Positions 8,500-17,608 are shown, counted from the stretch's first letter. The stretch is 64,000 nt of DNA from Methylotuvimicrobium alcaliphilum 20Z (GCF_000968535.2 NC_016112.1:3410001-3474000), one strand, 5' to 3'. Made by a program: numbers and translations. The notes: generated from the sequence alone by a model not told the origin.

Positions 8500-10245
8500 A
8501 TGATGAAAACACCTCATATTCCACTCGATGCACCTTACAGCGACAGTCAACGAGCCTGGCTCAGTGGCTTTTTCGCGGGCATGCATACGCAAATGATACA
8601 AAGCGCCGGCAGCAAGAGCCAGGCCGACGCCCGCATCATTCATATTCTTTACGGAACGCAAACCGGTAACTCCGAAGCCTTGGCAAACGATGCCGCCGCA
8701 TCCGCAAAAGCCCATGGCTTAAAACCGATCGTCAAAAGCATGGACGAAGTCGAATTGGATGCATTCGGCAAGATGGAATATCTCTTGATCATCACCAGTA
8801 CTTACGGCGAAGGCGAAATGCCGGACAATGCTCAAATTCTTTGGGAAGCGATTTCGTCCGATGCGGCACCGTCGTTGCAGCACATGAAATATTCCGTACT
8901 GGCGCTCGGCGACACGAGTTACGACCAATTCTGTCAAGCCGGCATCGAATGGGATCAACGGCTTGCCGAACTCGGCGCCGAGCGTATTTATGACAGGATC
9001 GACTGCGACGTCGACTTCGAGGAACCGGCCGAATTGTGGATTTCGGAAGTCATCCCACATATGGCAGAGGGCGCCTCGACGACCATTATCGTCGACTCCG
9101 ACGCAGCAATGGTTGAAGCGCCGAAATACAGCCGTAAAAACCCGTTCCCGGCCAAATTACTCGTCAATCGTCTGTTGACCGCCCCCGAATCATCGAAAGA
9201 AACACGACATTATGAAATCTCGATCGCCGGTTCAGACCTAAGCTACGAAGCCGGAGACGCGTTGTGCGTATTCCCGACCAATTGTCCGGAACTCGTCAAA
9301 GACATACTGCGAGCGATCAACTGTACAGGCGAAGAAGAAGTCCCGGTCGATGGCGAATTAATGCCGCTTAACGAAGCGCTACGCGTTCATTTCGAAATCA
9401 AACTGCCATCCAAGGAACTGATCGATGAAATCGCTCGCCGCTCCGGCGATCAAGAATTGAATACGTTGCTTGAAGAAAACGATAAGGAAAAATTGGCGAA
9501 TTATCTCTGGGGTCGCGATACTCTCGACTTGTTGCTGCAATCCCCGGACATAGACATTTCTGCCGCCGAATTCATCGCCTTGCTGAAACCGCTGCAACAC
9601 CGCGCCTATTCGATATCGTCGAGCAGTAAAAAACACCCGGATGCCGTGCATCTAACCGTCGCTAGCGTCCGTTACCAAAGTCACGATCGCGAACACAAAG
9701 GCGTGTGTTCAACCTTCCTGGCCGATTTGGTCGATGAAACGACCGATGTCCGCTGTTTTTTCACGCCGAACAAGGTCTTCCGAGTCCCGGAAGATAACAG
9801 CCTGCCGATGATCATGGTCGGTCCCGGCACCGGCGTTGCACCTTTCCGCGCATTCCTGCAGGAACGGGAAGTGCGGCAAGCAACAGGTAAAAACTGGCTA
9901 TTTTTCGGCGACCGTAATGCCGCGACAGACTTCATTTATCGAGAAGAACTCGAAGCAATGCAAGCCTCCGGTCTATTGACGCGGCTCGACTTAGCATTTT
10001 CCAGGGATCAGCAGGAAAAAATTTACGTTCAAGACCGAATGCGCGAACACGGCGTGGAATTATTCGCTTGGCTCGAACAAGGCGGCTATTTCTTCGTCTG
10101 CGGCGATGCCTACCGCATGGCTAAGGATGTCGATAAAGCGCTACACGATGTGATCGCCGAACAGGGAAAAATGACCGAACAGCAGGCCATCGATTATGTC
10201 AATCAATTGAAAAAGGATAAACGCTACGTCCGCGACGTTTATTGA
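8500..10245 (+). CDS. CysJ-like NADPH diflavin reductase
   Basis: 581 residues with the layout of the sulfite reductase flavoprotein: a flavodoxin domain near residues 45-185 with FMN loop YGTQTGNSEA; a linking and FAD domain with RAYSISSS and GVCSTFL; and an NADPH domain with GPGTGVAPFRAFLQERE, FFGDRNAATDF and VCGDAYRMAKDVD, ending KRYVRDVY with the usual aromatic C-terminus. It moves electrons from NADPH through FAD and FMN to a one-electron acceptor. There is no sulfite reductase hemoprotein (cysI) or other cys gene nearby; the gene instead follows the long gltB by 86 bp on the same strand. That position makes glutamate synthase a candidate partner in place of GltD. This is inference: a CysJ whose partner gene lies elsewhere is the simpler alternative. 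Confidence 0.85.
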   Translation: MMKTPHIPLDAPYSDSQRAWLSGFFAGMHTQMIQSAGSKSQADARIIHILYGTQTGNSEALANDAAASAKAHGLKPIVKSMDEVELDAFGKMEYLLIITSTYGEGEMPDNAQILWEAISSDAAPSLQHMKYSVLALGDTSYDQFCQAGIEWDQRLAELGAERIYDRIDCDVDFEEPAELWISEVIPHMAEGASTTIIVDSDAAMVEAPKYSRKNPFPAKLLVNRLLTAPESSKETRHYEISIAGSDLSYEAGDALCVFPTNCPELVKDILRAINCTGEEEVPVDGELMPLNEALRVHFEIKLPSKELIDEIARRSGDQELNTLLEENDKEKLANYLWGRDTLDLLLQSPDIDISAAEFIALLKPLQHRAYSISSSSKKHPDAVHLTVASVRYQSHDREHKGVCSTFLADLVDETTDVRCFFTPNKVFRVPEDNSLPMIMVGPGTGVAPFRAFLQEREVRQATGKNWLFFGDRNAATDFIYREELEAMQASGLLTRLDLAFSRDQQEKIYVQDRMREHGVELFAWLEQGGYFFVCGDAYRMAKDVDKALHDVIAEQGKMTEQQAIDYVNQLKKDKRYVRDVY

Positions 10246-10365
10246 TCCTGGTTCACATGTATTAAGATGCAAGAGGCAAGATGCAAGGTAAAAGACAAAA
10301 GGGAAAAAACTTGGCTCTATGTGAAATTCAATGGGTTGATAGTTGTCCGTCATTATTCCGTTCGT

Positions 10366-10525
10366 CCTGAGCAAAGTAAGCGCCCTTCGGTTGCATGGCG
10401 TTACCATGAAACAGTCGCTGTTTGCCATCAATTTCTGCCTTTTTTGTATTTCCGCAAGTGATTGATAGCAAAGGCATAAAAAAACTGTTTCTTGAGAGAG
10501 CCTGTCGAAGGGCGAATGAAATAAT
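10366..10525. repeat. Dispersed 'CGTTCG..CCTGTCGAAGGG' repeat split by an insert
   Basis: The two halves CGTTCGTCCTGAGC and GAGCCTGTCGAAGGGCGAATG form the short repeat seen intact at about 24090, but here they are separated by about 135 bases. GAGC is present on both sides, as a 4-bp duplication would leave. The insert carries AAACAGT and ACTGTTT inverted pieces. It lies in the gap 10246-10717. Confidence 0.5.
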
Positions 10526-10527
10526 GA

Positions 10528-10645
10528 CCTTCTGCGGGACGGGTTATTTAACCCGTCCCTAACGTTTTCGGTTTGCCCTAAATATTTCGGCTTATTTTGG
10601 TCAAAGTCGAAACGTTTAGGACGGGGTTGCAAACCCCGTCCTGCT
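10528..10645. repeat. Pair of 'ACGGG..CCCGT' palindromes around AACGTTT
   Basis: GGGACGGGTTATTTAACCCGTCCC and, 60 bases on, GGACGGGGTT-GC-AACCCCGTCC are two perfect short palindromes flanking inverted copies of AACGTTT. A related piece (CATCCCGTCCGTAACG) is found at about 28045. They are dispersed intergenic elements; no gene function is visible. Confidence 0.5.
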
Positions 10646-10650
10646 AGGAG

Positions 10651-10727
10651 AACCTTGAACCTTGAACCTTAAACCTTAAACCTTAAACCTTAAACCTTAA
10701 ACCTTAAACCTTAAACCTTGAACCTTA
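10651..10727 (+). repeat. (AACCTTR)11 heptanucleotide tandem repeat over the rapA start
   Basis: Eleven uninterrupted 7-bp units. Units 1, 2 and 10 read AACCTTG and the others AACCTTA. The tract follows a Shine-Dalgarno-like TAGGAG (10645-10650). The TTG used as the rapA start is the end of unit 10, and unit 11 encodes the residues after it. The A-type units bring stop codons in all frames, so translation cannot pass through the tract from an upstream start. Confidence 0.9.
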
Positions 10728-13528
10728 ATTATTTTATTCCAGGTCAACGCTGGATCAGCAACACCGAATCCGAACTGGGTTTAGGCATCGTCGTCGAATC
10801 AGAGTATAACCGTGTGACAATGCTCTTTTTGGCTACCGGCGAACGCCGCGTGTATGCGAAAGATAATGCCCCACTGACGCGCGTCATCTTCAGCGAAGGC
10901 GATATCATCGAGTCCGCCGATTACAGTAAACTGACCGTGACCAAAATCATCGAGCGCAACGGTCTAGTGACTTATGTCGGTAAAACCGAGGAGAACCGGG
11001 AAATAAGTCTCGATGAAATGGAATTGAACCATCATATCCAATTCAATAAACCGCAAGATCGCTTGTTTACCGGACAATTCGATCCGAGCGCTTGGTTTCA
11101 ATTGCGTTATCAAACATGGCAGTACTGCCGCGAACATCAACAATCGCCGGTCAAAGGCCTACAAGGCGGACGGACGTCGCTGATCGCGCACCAATTATTC
11201 ATCGCGCATGAAGCCGCCGGGCGCCCGACGCCTAGAATCATGCTTGCCGACGAAGTCGGCCTCGGCAAAACCATCGAAGCCGGATTGATTCTGCATCACC
11301 GACTCAATAACGGGTTAAGCAATCGGGCCCTGATCATCGTACCCGAAAGCCTTCTTCATCAATGGCTAGTAGAAATGCTCAGGCGCTTTAATCTACGATT
11401 CAGCATTCTCGACGAAATGCGCTGCCTAGGTATCGAAAACATCGATATCGACTATATCGGCGAATCCGAACCGCCGACTGAAAATCCGTTCAACACCGAA
11501 CAATTGATACTCTGCAGCCAGGAGTTTTTCGCGCAACATCCGAAACGGCAACAACAAGCGTTGGAAGCCGGCTGGGATATGGTCATCGTCGACGAAGCTC
11601 ATCACTTGGAATGGAGCGAAACCTCGGCCAGCCCGGAATATTTGTTCGTCGAAAATCTCGCCGCATCGACCCCCGGATTGATTTTATTGACCGCGACACC
11701 GGAACAACTCGGCAAGGAAAGCCACTTCGCCCGGTTGCGCCTGTTGGACCCGGACCGATTCTACAGTTTCAGCGCCTTTCTCGAAGAAGAAACCCATTTT
11801 CAACCCGTTGCCGAAGCCGCCAAATCGTTGCTGGCTAATCAAGCACTAACGCCGGACGAAAAAGCCCATTTAGCGCGCCTGGTCAAGCACGACCATGTCG
11901 ATACCCTACTCAAAAACCTGGACGATCCGGAAAAATCACAGCTCGCACGCGAAGAACTGGTCAAGATTCTGCTCGACCATCACGGTACCGGCCGGATTTT
12001 GTTCAGAAATTCCCGGCAAACCGTGCAGGGCTTCCCTGACCGAGAACGTCAAGGGTGCACTTTGAACGGAAGCTCAGAATCCTTGCAGGAAGACCCCCGT
12101 ACACTTTGGCTCGTTGAAAAAATCAAAGCTTTAGCGGGTCAAAAAGCATTATTGATTTGCCGGCATGCGCAAACCGCGATCGAACTCGAACACATCATCG
12201 AAAAGCGTTTCGGCATCGCCGCGGCCGTCTTTCATGAAGGCATGTCGATCATCGAGCGCGACCGCGCGGCAGCCTATTTCGCTGACCAAGAAAGCTCGGC
12301 GAGACTACTGATCTGTTCCGAAATCGGTAGCGAAGGCCGCAACTTTCAGTTTGTCCATCATTTGATCTTATTCGATTTACCGGACAACCCTGACCTATTG
12401 CAGCAACGCATCGGCCGCCTTGACCGCATAGGTCAACGTCACATCATCGAAATTCATGTGCCATATTTGACCGGCAGCCGCGAACATACCCTATTCCGCT
12501 GGTACGACGAAGGTTTGAACGCCTTCCGTCACAATACTTCGGCGGGACAACGCGTCGCCGAGCTTCTGCATGATGAATTGCACACAGCGCTCGAAAAATA
12601 CGATAGCGAATCGCTCGACAAACTGATTGCCAAAACTCAAACCCTGGCGCAACAAATCGAAACCGAACTGCATAATGGCCGAGATTTGCTGCTCGAACTC
12701 AATTCCTGCCGTAAGGAAGAAGCTCAAGAACTGATCGATCGGCTCAAGCAACGAGATAATGAAGGCGTGCTATGGCCTTATATGGAAGACGTCTTCGAAT
12801 GTTACGGCGTCGATACCGAATTTCATTCGGCCGATTGCTTCATTCTAAGACCCAGCGAACACCTGCGCATGTCACATTTCCCTGGTCTTTCCGAGGAAGG
12901 TATGACGGTTACCGTAAACCGCGACATTGCGCTGGCCCGCGAGGAACTGCAATTTTTAACCTGGGAACATCCAATGGTCGCCGCCGCGATGGATATGATT
13001 TTGTCCAGCGATACCGGTAATGCCGGTGTCAGTGTCGTCAAGCATAAAGACCAAAAAGCCGGCCGCTTCTTATTGGAATGCTTGTTCATCGTCGAATGCA
13101 GCGCCCCGCCCGAACTGCAAATAGGACGCTTTCTGCCGCATACACCTATTCGCATCTTAATCGACCAAAACAAGGCCGACTTAACCGATACGATCGAACA
13201 TATCGAGTTGATCGACTCTGGCAAAAAATTCGACAAAACACAGATCGTCGCTTTTTTGAACAGCCAACGAAAACACCTGACTACCCTGCTCGACATCGCC
13301 GAACAAAACGCCCAAGCGCAAATGAGCCAGTTGATTACGGACAGTCAAAAAACCATGCTGGAGACGATGACCGGCGAAATCAAACGGCTGACTCGGCTAA
13401 AACAAGTCAATCCGTCGATTCGCGAAGATGAAATCGAATTCCAGAAAGAAACCGCGATGCTCTTGCACGAAAATATTCAAGACGCGCAATTAAGGCTCGA
13501 TGCGGTGAGGTTTGTCATTACCAGTTAA
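10718..13528 (+). CDS. rapA: RNA polymerase-associated ATPase RapA (HepA)
   Basis: 936 residues, close to the 968 of E. coli RapA and colinear with it from GQRWISNTESELGLG at the N-terminus to the end. It is a Swi2/Snf2 ATPase that binds core RNA polymerase and promotes its recycling. Visible motifs: Walker A ADEVGLGKTIEAG (about residues 185-197), DEAH box VDEAHHL (about 291), SAT-like motif TATPEQLG, motif V SEIGSEGRNFQF, and arginine-finger motif VI QQRIGRLDRIGQ. The N-terminal tandem Tudor-like region precedes the ATPase core. The start is odd: no ATG is available before PGQRW, and the only plausible initiator is the TTG at 10718 inside a heptamer tract, so the first residues (MNLN) come from repeat DNA. 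This could affect translation level. No other gene is in the operon. Confidence 0.95.
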   Translation: MNLNYFIPGQRWISNTESELGLGIVVESEYNRVTMLFLATGERRVYAKDNAPLTRVIFSEGDIIESADYSKLTVTKIIERNGLVTYVGKTEENREISLDEMELNHHIQFNKPQDRLFTGQFDPSAWFQLRYQTWQYCREHQQSPVKGLQGGRTSLIAHQLFIAHEAAGRPTPRIMLADEVGLGKTIEAGLILHHRLNNGLSNRALIIVPESLLHQWLVEMLRRFNLRFSILDEMRCLGIENIDIDYIGESEPPTENPFNTEQLILCSQEFFAQHPKRQQQALEAGWDMVIVDEAHHLEWSETSASPEYLFVENLAASTPGLILLTATPEQLGKESHFARLRLLDPDRFYSFSAFLEEETHFQPVAEAAKSLLANQALTPDEKAHLARLVKHDHVDTLLKNLDDPEKSQLAREELVKILLDHHGTGRILFRNSRQTVQGFPDRERQGCTLNGSSESLQEDPRTLWLVEKIKALAGQKALLICRHAQTAIELEHIIEKRFGIAAAVFHEGMSIIERDRAAAYFADQESSARLLICSEIGSEGRNFQFVHHLILFDLPDNPDLLQQRIGRLDRIGQRHIIEIHVPYLTGSREHTLFRWYDEGLNAFRHNTSAGQRVAELLHDELHTALEKYDSESLDKLIAKTQTLAQQIETELHNGRDLLLELNSCRKEEAQELIDRLKQRDNEGVLWPYMEDVFECYGVDTEFHSADCFILRPSEHLRMSHFPGLSEEGMTVTVNRDIALAREELQFLTWEHPMVAAAMDMILSSDTGNAGVSVVKHKDQKAGRFLLECLFIVECSAPPELQIGRFLPHTPIRILIDQNKADLTDTIEHIELIDSGKKFDKTQIVAFLNSQRKHLTTLLDIAEQNAQAQMSQLITDSQKTMLETMTGEIKRLTRLKQVNPSIREDEIEFQKETAMLLHENIQDAQLRLDAVRFVITS

Positions 13529-13529
13529 A

Positions 13530-13556
13530 AAAGGTACGCGATGCGTACCCTACGAC
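13530..13556. repeat. Short dispersed palindrome GGTACGC(R)ATGCGTACC
   Basis: GGTACGCGATGCGTACC with the flank CTACG stands just after the rapA stop. The same 17-mer in the other orientation, with the flank GTAGG, is at about 27839-27857. Its place suggests a terminator-like hairpin that also spreads as a repeat. Confidence 0.55.
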
Positions 13557-13637
13557 TAACGTTGAATTATTAAGCGCTTCCGTAAGAGCTTGGTGTTTTC
13601 AACTATTACTGCATACAGCGCAAAAAAAATCCGGCCA

Positions 13638-14192
13638 ATGAAAAAAATCACGGTAGAAAATTACCGCGAGGATAAATACTACCTCCGCATCGTTAAGGCA
13701 ACCGCTGAATTGTTGACCGAACAAGGATATGTTGCGCCGGTCCGGCTTTTCCAAAAAATGGAGCTATTGACGGAACTGGACATCGTAGCTTGGCGCCGGG
13801 GCCGGCTGCCTTATTTGGAAAAAGCCGTTCGTTGCAATCTTGCCAAGGCCAACCGGATTCTACGAATACTGAGATTCCATGCGCACGACCTAAATCTCAA
13901 ACCCTCGAGCACGGTTTATCTACGCAAGCAACCCGGCAACCGAATGCCGCTTAAATTCAGCAAATCGGGCGACAAAAAACTCGAAGAAGCCTATGCCACT
14001 CATTTGGTATCGCCACGATTGAAAGCGGCTAAGCAACATGCCGAAACGGTGGGTGAAACCGAGGAATACCCAGCTGCGAGAAGCCAAGCATTAAAACTAT
14101 GCAGGACTTTAAGCATAGAATCCTACACTAATCAAACCCTAAGGGCTTGCATTAACATTGACGGGATTACCATACCGTGCTCCAGCGATTGA
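13638..14192 (+). CDS. Hypothetical basic protein
   Basis: About 184 residues from the ATG chosen here; an in-frame TTG at 13590 would add 16. I do not recognise the family. The N-terminal 100 residues (MKKITVENYREDKYYLRIVK through HDLNLKPSSTVYL) are basic and predicted helical, with a conserved look (ELDIVAWRRGRLPYLEK, RCNLAKANRILRILR) that suggests a nucleic-acid or partner-binding domain. The C-terminal third is less ordered. There is no signal peptide, membrane segment or metal motif. It stands alone between rapA and a heptamer tract. Confidence 0.6.
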   Translation: MKKITVENYREDKYYLRIVKATAELLTEQGYVAPVRLFQKMELLTELDIVAWRRGRLPYLEKAVRCNLAKANRILRILRFHAHDLNLKPSSTVYLRKQPGNRMPLKFSKSGDKKLEEAYATHLVSPRLKAAKQHAETVGETEEYPAARSQALKLCRTLSIESYTNQTLRACINIDGITIPCSSD

Positions 14193-14308
14193 GTGGTTTT
14201 GCCATCGCGCTAGATGTCCAACAACGTACCTCAAAGAGGTCAGTATAACGGCGAGAGCTGGAGCTTGGGAAACAGCAAAAAATTGAACTAAATCTCACCT
14301 CGATCTAA

Positions 14309-14420
14309 CCTCTTTCCTCTTTCCTCTTTCCTCTTTCCTCTTTCCTCTTTCCTCTTTCCTCTTTCCTCTTTCCTCTTTCCTCTTTCCTCTTTCCTCTTTC
14401 CTCTTTCCTCTTTCCTCTTT
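14309..14420. repeat. (CCTCTTT)16 heptanucleotide tandem repeat
   Basis: Sixteen exact 7-bp units (112 bp) lie just beyond the 3' end of epmA. On the epmA coding strand it reads (AAAGAGG)n, so the epmA transcript ends in a purine-rich, Shine-Dalgarno-like array. It fills most of the 14193-14432 gap. Confidence 0.95.
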
Positions 14421-14432
14421 CCCCTTTTTCCA

Positions 14433-15416
14433 TCAAGCCCTATCGACTGAAAACGCCAAGACTTGCTCGATCGACTCGGCTCCGGCCATCACCATCAATA
14501 AACGATCCAAACCGATCGCCATCCCGGAGCAATCGGGCAAACCCGATTCGAGCGCCCGTAAGAAGCGCCGATCTTTGTCAACAGGCGGCAGTCCATTGCT
14601 GGCTCTAAATTCGATTTCTTTATCGAAACGGGCCTCCTGCTCGTCGGCATTACACAGTTCGTAAAAACCGTTACCCAATTCCACGCCGTCGATAAAGATC
14701 TCGACACGGTCGGTTATTGCGGGATTATCGGCATTCAGGCGCGCAAGCGACGATTGACAGGCCGGAAACCCGTAAACCATGCATAAACAGCCTTCTCCCA
14801 GATGAGGCTGCACGCAATGACTGAAAAGAAAATCCAGCCACAGCGCATGATTATTTTCACAAATCGAAACGGCTTCAGGCAAGCCGGCACGCTCGGCAAA
14901 TTCCCGGTAAACGTAGGCCGAAAACGTTAGCGGATCGAGGCCGGTATATTTTAGAAAAATTTCTTGGTAATGAACGGTATGCGTTTGTTTAAGTGTTTTG
15001 AAAGGCTTCGCAACAACCTGAATCAACCGGTCGATTTCCGCCATTAATTGAAATAAATCGAAGCCGACTCGATACCATTCGAGCAAGGTGAACTCGGGAT
15101 TATGAAAACGGCCGGACTCGCCGTTTCTGAAAGCCTTACAGATTTGGTACATCGAACCATAACCGGCTGCCAGTAATCGCTTCATCGCAAATTCAGGCGA
15201 AGTCTGCAAATACAGCATCTGCCGATTCGGATGAAAGCAAAATTCGGTACTGAAAAAGGCTAACTGCGGATCTGTGCCGATGCCGTGGCAGAGGAGCGGT
15301 GTTTCAACTTCAAGTACATTCGATTCGTCGAAGAACCGGCGAATCGCAGCCAGCATTCGCGCCCGCTGACGCAAATGCTCCAATGAACCGGTCGGTCGCC
15401 AATCGCCCGGTGTCAC
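14433..15416 (-). CDS. epmA: EF-P--(R)-beta-lysine ligase EpmA
   Basis: 327 residues from a GTG, matching the 325 of E. coli EpmA (PoxA/GenX), a paralogue of the class II lysyl-tRNA synthetase catalytic core. It activates (R)-beta-lysine with ATP and attaches it to the conserved lysine of elongation factor P. Visible: class II motif 2 region FRNGESGRFHNPEFTLLEWY, the segment GVELGNGFYELCNADEQ and motif 3 GMAIGLDRLLM near the C-terminus. There is no anticodon-binding domain. The GTG overlaps the efp TAG stop by one base (TAGTG), so translation is probably coupled to efp. Longer frames upstream lie within efp and are not part of this protein. Confidence 0.93.
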   Translation of the reverse strand: MTPGDWRPTGSLEHLRQRARMLAAIRRFFDESNVLEVETPLLCHGIGTDPQLAFFSTEFCFHPNRQMLYLQTSPEFAMKRLLAAGYGSMYQICKAFRNGESGRFHNPEFTLLEWYRVGFDLFQLMAEIDRLIQVVAKPFKTLKQTHTVHYQEIFLKYTGLDPLTFSAYVYREFAERAGLPEAVSICENNHALWLDFLFSHCVQPHLGEGCLCMVYGFPACQSSLARLNADNPAITDRVEIFIDGVELGNGFYELCNADEQEARFDKEIEFRASNGLPPVDKDRRFLRALESGLPDCSGMAIGLDRLLMVMAGAESIEQVLAFSVDRA

Positions 15417-15985
15417 TATTCTTTGACGCGCGAAACATACTCGCTGGTACGAGTATCGACCTTGATCACTTCGCCGGTTTGCACGAATAACGGCACGCGA
15501 ACGACCGCGCCGGTTTCCAATACGGCTGGTTTGCCGCCGCCACCGGAAGTATCGCCGCGCACGCCCGGATCGGTTTCGGTAATCGCCAATTCGACAAAAT
15601 TGGCCGGCACGATCGAAAGAGGAACGTCGTTCCATAGCGTCACGGTACACATATCTTGATCCTTAAGCCAAAGGCCGGCATCGCCGACGGCCTTTTCGTC
15701 AGCCTGATACTGTTCAAAAGTATCGGGAACCATGAAGTGACGGAATTGACCGTCGTTATAGAGGTATTGCATCTCAATATCGACCACATCGGCGCCTTCT
15801 AAAGACTCGCCCGATTTAAACGTTCTTTCGATGACTCGTCCGGTTTTCAGATTTCTGATCTTAACCCGATTAAATGCTTGGCCTTTTCCCGGCTTGACGA
15901 ATTCGTTTTCGATAATCGCGGCGGGATCGCCGTCCAGCATAACTTTCAATCCGGCTTTAAATTCATTGGTACTAAATGTGGCCAT
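15416..15985 (-). CDS. efp: Elongation factor P
   Basis: 189 residues, the usual EF-P length. It relieves ribosome stalling at polyproline. The modification loop reads VKPGKGQAF with the acceptor lysine at position 34, as in E. coli, which fits the presence of epmA and epmB. The ATG has a good GAGGAA ribosome site; an upstream in-frame extension lacks EF-P homology and was discarded. Efp and epmA form a two-gene operon, and epmB is divergent 102 bp away, so the whole modification pathway except EpmC is local. This island holds proline-rich clients such as the TonB with its PPPPPPPP stretch. Confidence 0.97.
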   Translation of the reverse strand: MATFSTNEFKAGLKVMLDGDPAAIIENEFVKPGKGQAFNRVKIRNLKTGRVIERTFKSGESLEGADVVDIEMQYLYNDGQFRHFMVPDTFEQYQADEKAVGDAGLWLKDQDMCTVTLWNDVPLSIVPANFVELAITETDPGVRGDTSGGGGKPAVLETGAVVRVPLFVQTGEVIKVDTRTSEYVSRVKE

Positions 15986-16087
15986 ATTTTCCTCACGACT
16001 GCCAATTAAGAATAAAGAAATAATTAAAAATAAAAGCTCGCCATTATAATAGACGCCCGAACTGTTAGAAACACGAAATCGCACCCG

Positions 16088-17110
16088 ATGACCAAAAACC
16101 CTCCGTTTATCCCGAAAATTTCCTGGCAACAAGAGCTTGCCGAAGCCTTCACGACAATCGATGCGCTGTGCGCGTTCTTGGAACTCGACCCAAAAAACTT
16201 ACCGATATCGAAACAGGCCGCGAAGCAATTCGCACTGAAAGTGCCGAAAAGCTTTGCCGAAAACATGCATAAAAACGATCCCAACGATCCTTTATTGCTT
16301 CAAGTACTGCCAATTCACGATGAAACCCTCGCCTACCCGGGCTTCAACGACGATCCGGTCGGCGATCTCATGGCTACCCGAGAAAACCATATTTTGCACA
16401 AATATCAAGGCCGTGTATTGATGATCAATACCGGAACCTGCGCGATCAACTGCCGATATTGCTTTCGTAGAAATTTTCCGTATGCCGATTACCAACTCGG
16501 ACGCCAAAAACAAAACCGGGCCATCGACTATATTGCCAACGACCCGAGTATTTCAGAAGTCATTCTGAGCGGCGGCGACCCTTTGTTATTAAGCGATAGC
16601 CGTCTAGCCGAACTCATCGAGCAGCTAAATGCGATCGAACATCTAACCCGCATCCGCATTCATAGCCGCATCCCTATCGTGCTGCCGTCGCGAGTCACTG
16701 ATGAGCTAATTAAAACACTGGATACCGCACGGCCGAGCGTTACGATCGTCATGCACTGTAATCACGCCAACGAGATAAGTCATGCCGTCGAGACCGCCAG
16801 CCGTAAACTCAAGCTTGCCGGCATCATGCTTTTCAATCAGGCTGTTTTGCTGAAAAATATCAACGACGACGCCGATCAACTCTGCCGGCTCAGCGAAACT
16901 TTGTTTCGCAACGGCATCGTGCCTTACTATTTGCATTGTCTCGACATGGCGACCGGCACCGGGCATTTTGAAGTCTCCGATGAAAAAACCTTAAGCCTAT
17001 ACGAAACCATGCAAAAAAGACTCCCGGGTTATCTCGTGCCGAAATTGGTGCGGGAAGTGGCTGGGGCGCCATACAAAAAACCAATCGAAGCATCGGAACG
17101 TGTACTTTAA
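16088..17110 (+). CDS. epmB: EF-P lysine 2,3-aminomutase EpmB
   Basis: 340 residues. A radical SAM enzyme that turns L-alpha-lysine into (R)-beta-lysine for EpmA. The radical SAM cluster motif is [11 protein letters not shown] (C-x3-C-x2-C, near residues 118-128), followed by SGGDPLLL and the PLP-type region typical of lysine aminomutases (GHFEV, LPKQA-like sequence near the C-terminus). The length is like E. coli EpmB (342) and shorter than clostridial lysine aminomutase. It is divergent from efp, as in enterobacteria. Its stop codon overlaps the 8-bp target duplication of a MITE-like element. Confidence 0.93.
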   Translation: MTKNPPFIPKISWQQELAEAFTTIDALCAFLELDPKNLPISKQAAKQFALKVPKSFAENMHKNDPNDPLLLQVLPIHDETLAYPGFNDDPVGDLMATRENHILHKYQGRVLMINTGTCAINCRYCFRRNFPYADYQLGRQKQNRAIDYIANDPSISEVILSGGDPLLLSDSRLAELIEQLNAIEHLTRIRIHSRIPIVLPSRVTDELIKTLDTARPSVTIVMHCNHANEISHAVETASRKLKLAGIMLFNQAVLLKNINDDADQLCRLSETLFRNGIVPYYLHCLDMATGTGHFEVSDEKTLSLYETMQKRLPGYLVPKLVREVAGAPYKKPIEASERVL

Positions 17111-17116
17111 AATTTA

Positions 17117-17536
17117 GGCTATGTTCGCGTTAATAGTTGATACTTTTGAACTTAAAGCCAACATGAACCCCAAGGATTCAGCTCGGAATAACTTTTTTTT
17201 CAATATCGCGCCAATGGCTGAAAGGAGGGTACGGTTGCTCGATTGACAGGTGTCGGCAGCAGGGCAGATTTTTGCTCCTGCAAAATCTGCATTCATACCA
17301 TCCATGGCAATCAGATTCCGCCGTCAAGCCTACATGGACGTATTCACCCAGCCCCTAAATTCCATAGCCCATCGGTCATGGTTAATAGTCTTACTAATTT
17401 AGGGGCTGGGTCCTGTCAAGCGAGTAATCGTACTCTCTTCCACGCTCAGTGTATTGGAAAGCAATCATTGACTATTTCCTAAGTGGTTTATTTAGTAGGA
17501 AAGAGAATCGTTTCAACTGCTAACGCGAACATAGCC
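17117..17536. mobile_element. MITE-like element D, 420 bp, 8-bp target duplication
   Basis: Inverted ends GGCTATGTTCGCGTTAAT / revcomp GGCTATGTTCGCGTTAGC extend about 24 bp, and AAAATTTA is directly repeated on both sides (17109-17116 and 17537-17544). No transposase is inside. The centre (17222-17442) is a complete family A repeat that itself carries hairpin B. An 8-bp duplication is usual for ISL3- and IS1595-like families, but the parent element is not identified. It fills the gap between epmB and the next gene. Confidence 0.85.
17222..17442. repeat. Palindromic repeat family A with inserts F and B
   Basis: Outer arms GGTACGGTTGCTCG and CGAGTAATCGTAC; inner arms TTGACAGG / CCTGTCAA. Between GGCAGCAGGG and CCGCCGTCAAGCC lies module F (CAGATTTTTGCTCCTGCAAA, CATCCATGGC), and after GGACGTATTC lies hairpin B (17347-17410). 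It is nested in MITE D. Confidence 0.8.
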
Positions 17537-17608
17537 AAAATTTACAGGGACGAAGTGCGGATAATTTCTCAACGAAAAAAACCATAGAGTCTACAATGTA
17601 ACAGCTTA

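Noticed and set aside
8500-10245. Naming the diflavin reductase cysJ
   Set aside because: The domains match CysJ, but no cysI or cysH neighbour exists, so the sulfite role is not supported by this context.
14309-14420. CRISPR-like repeat array
   Set aside because: Units are 7 bp without spacers; a simple tandem repeat.
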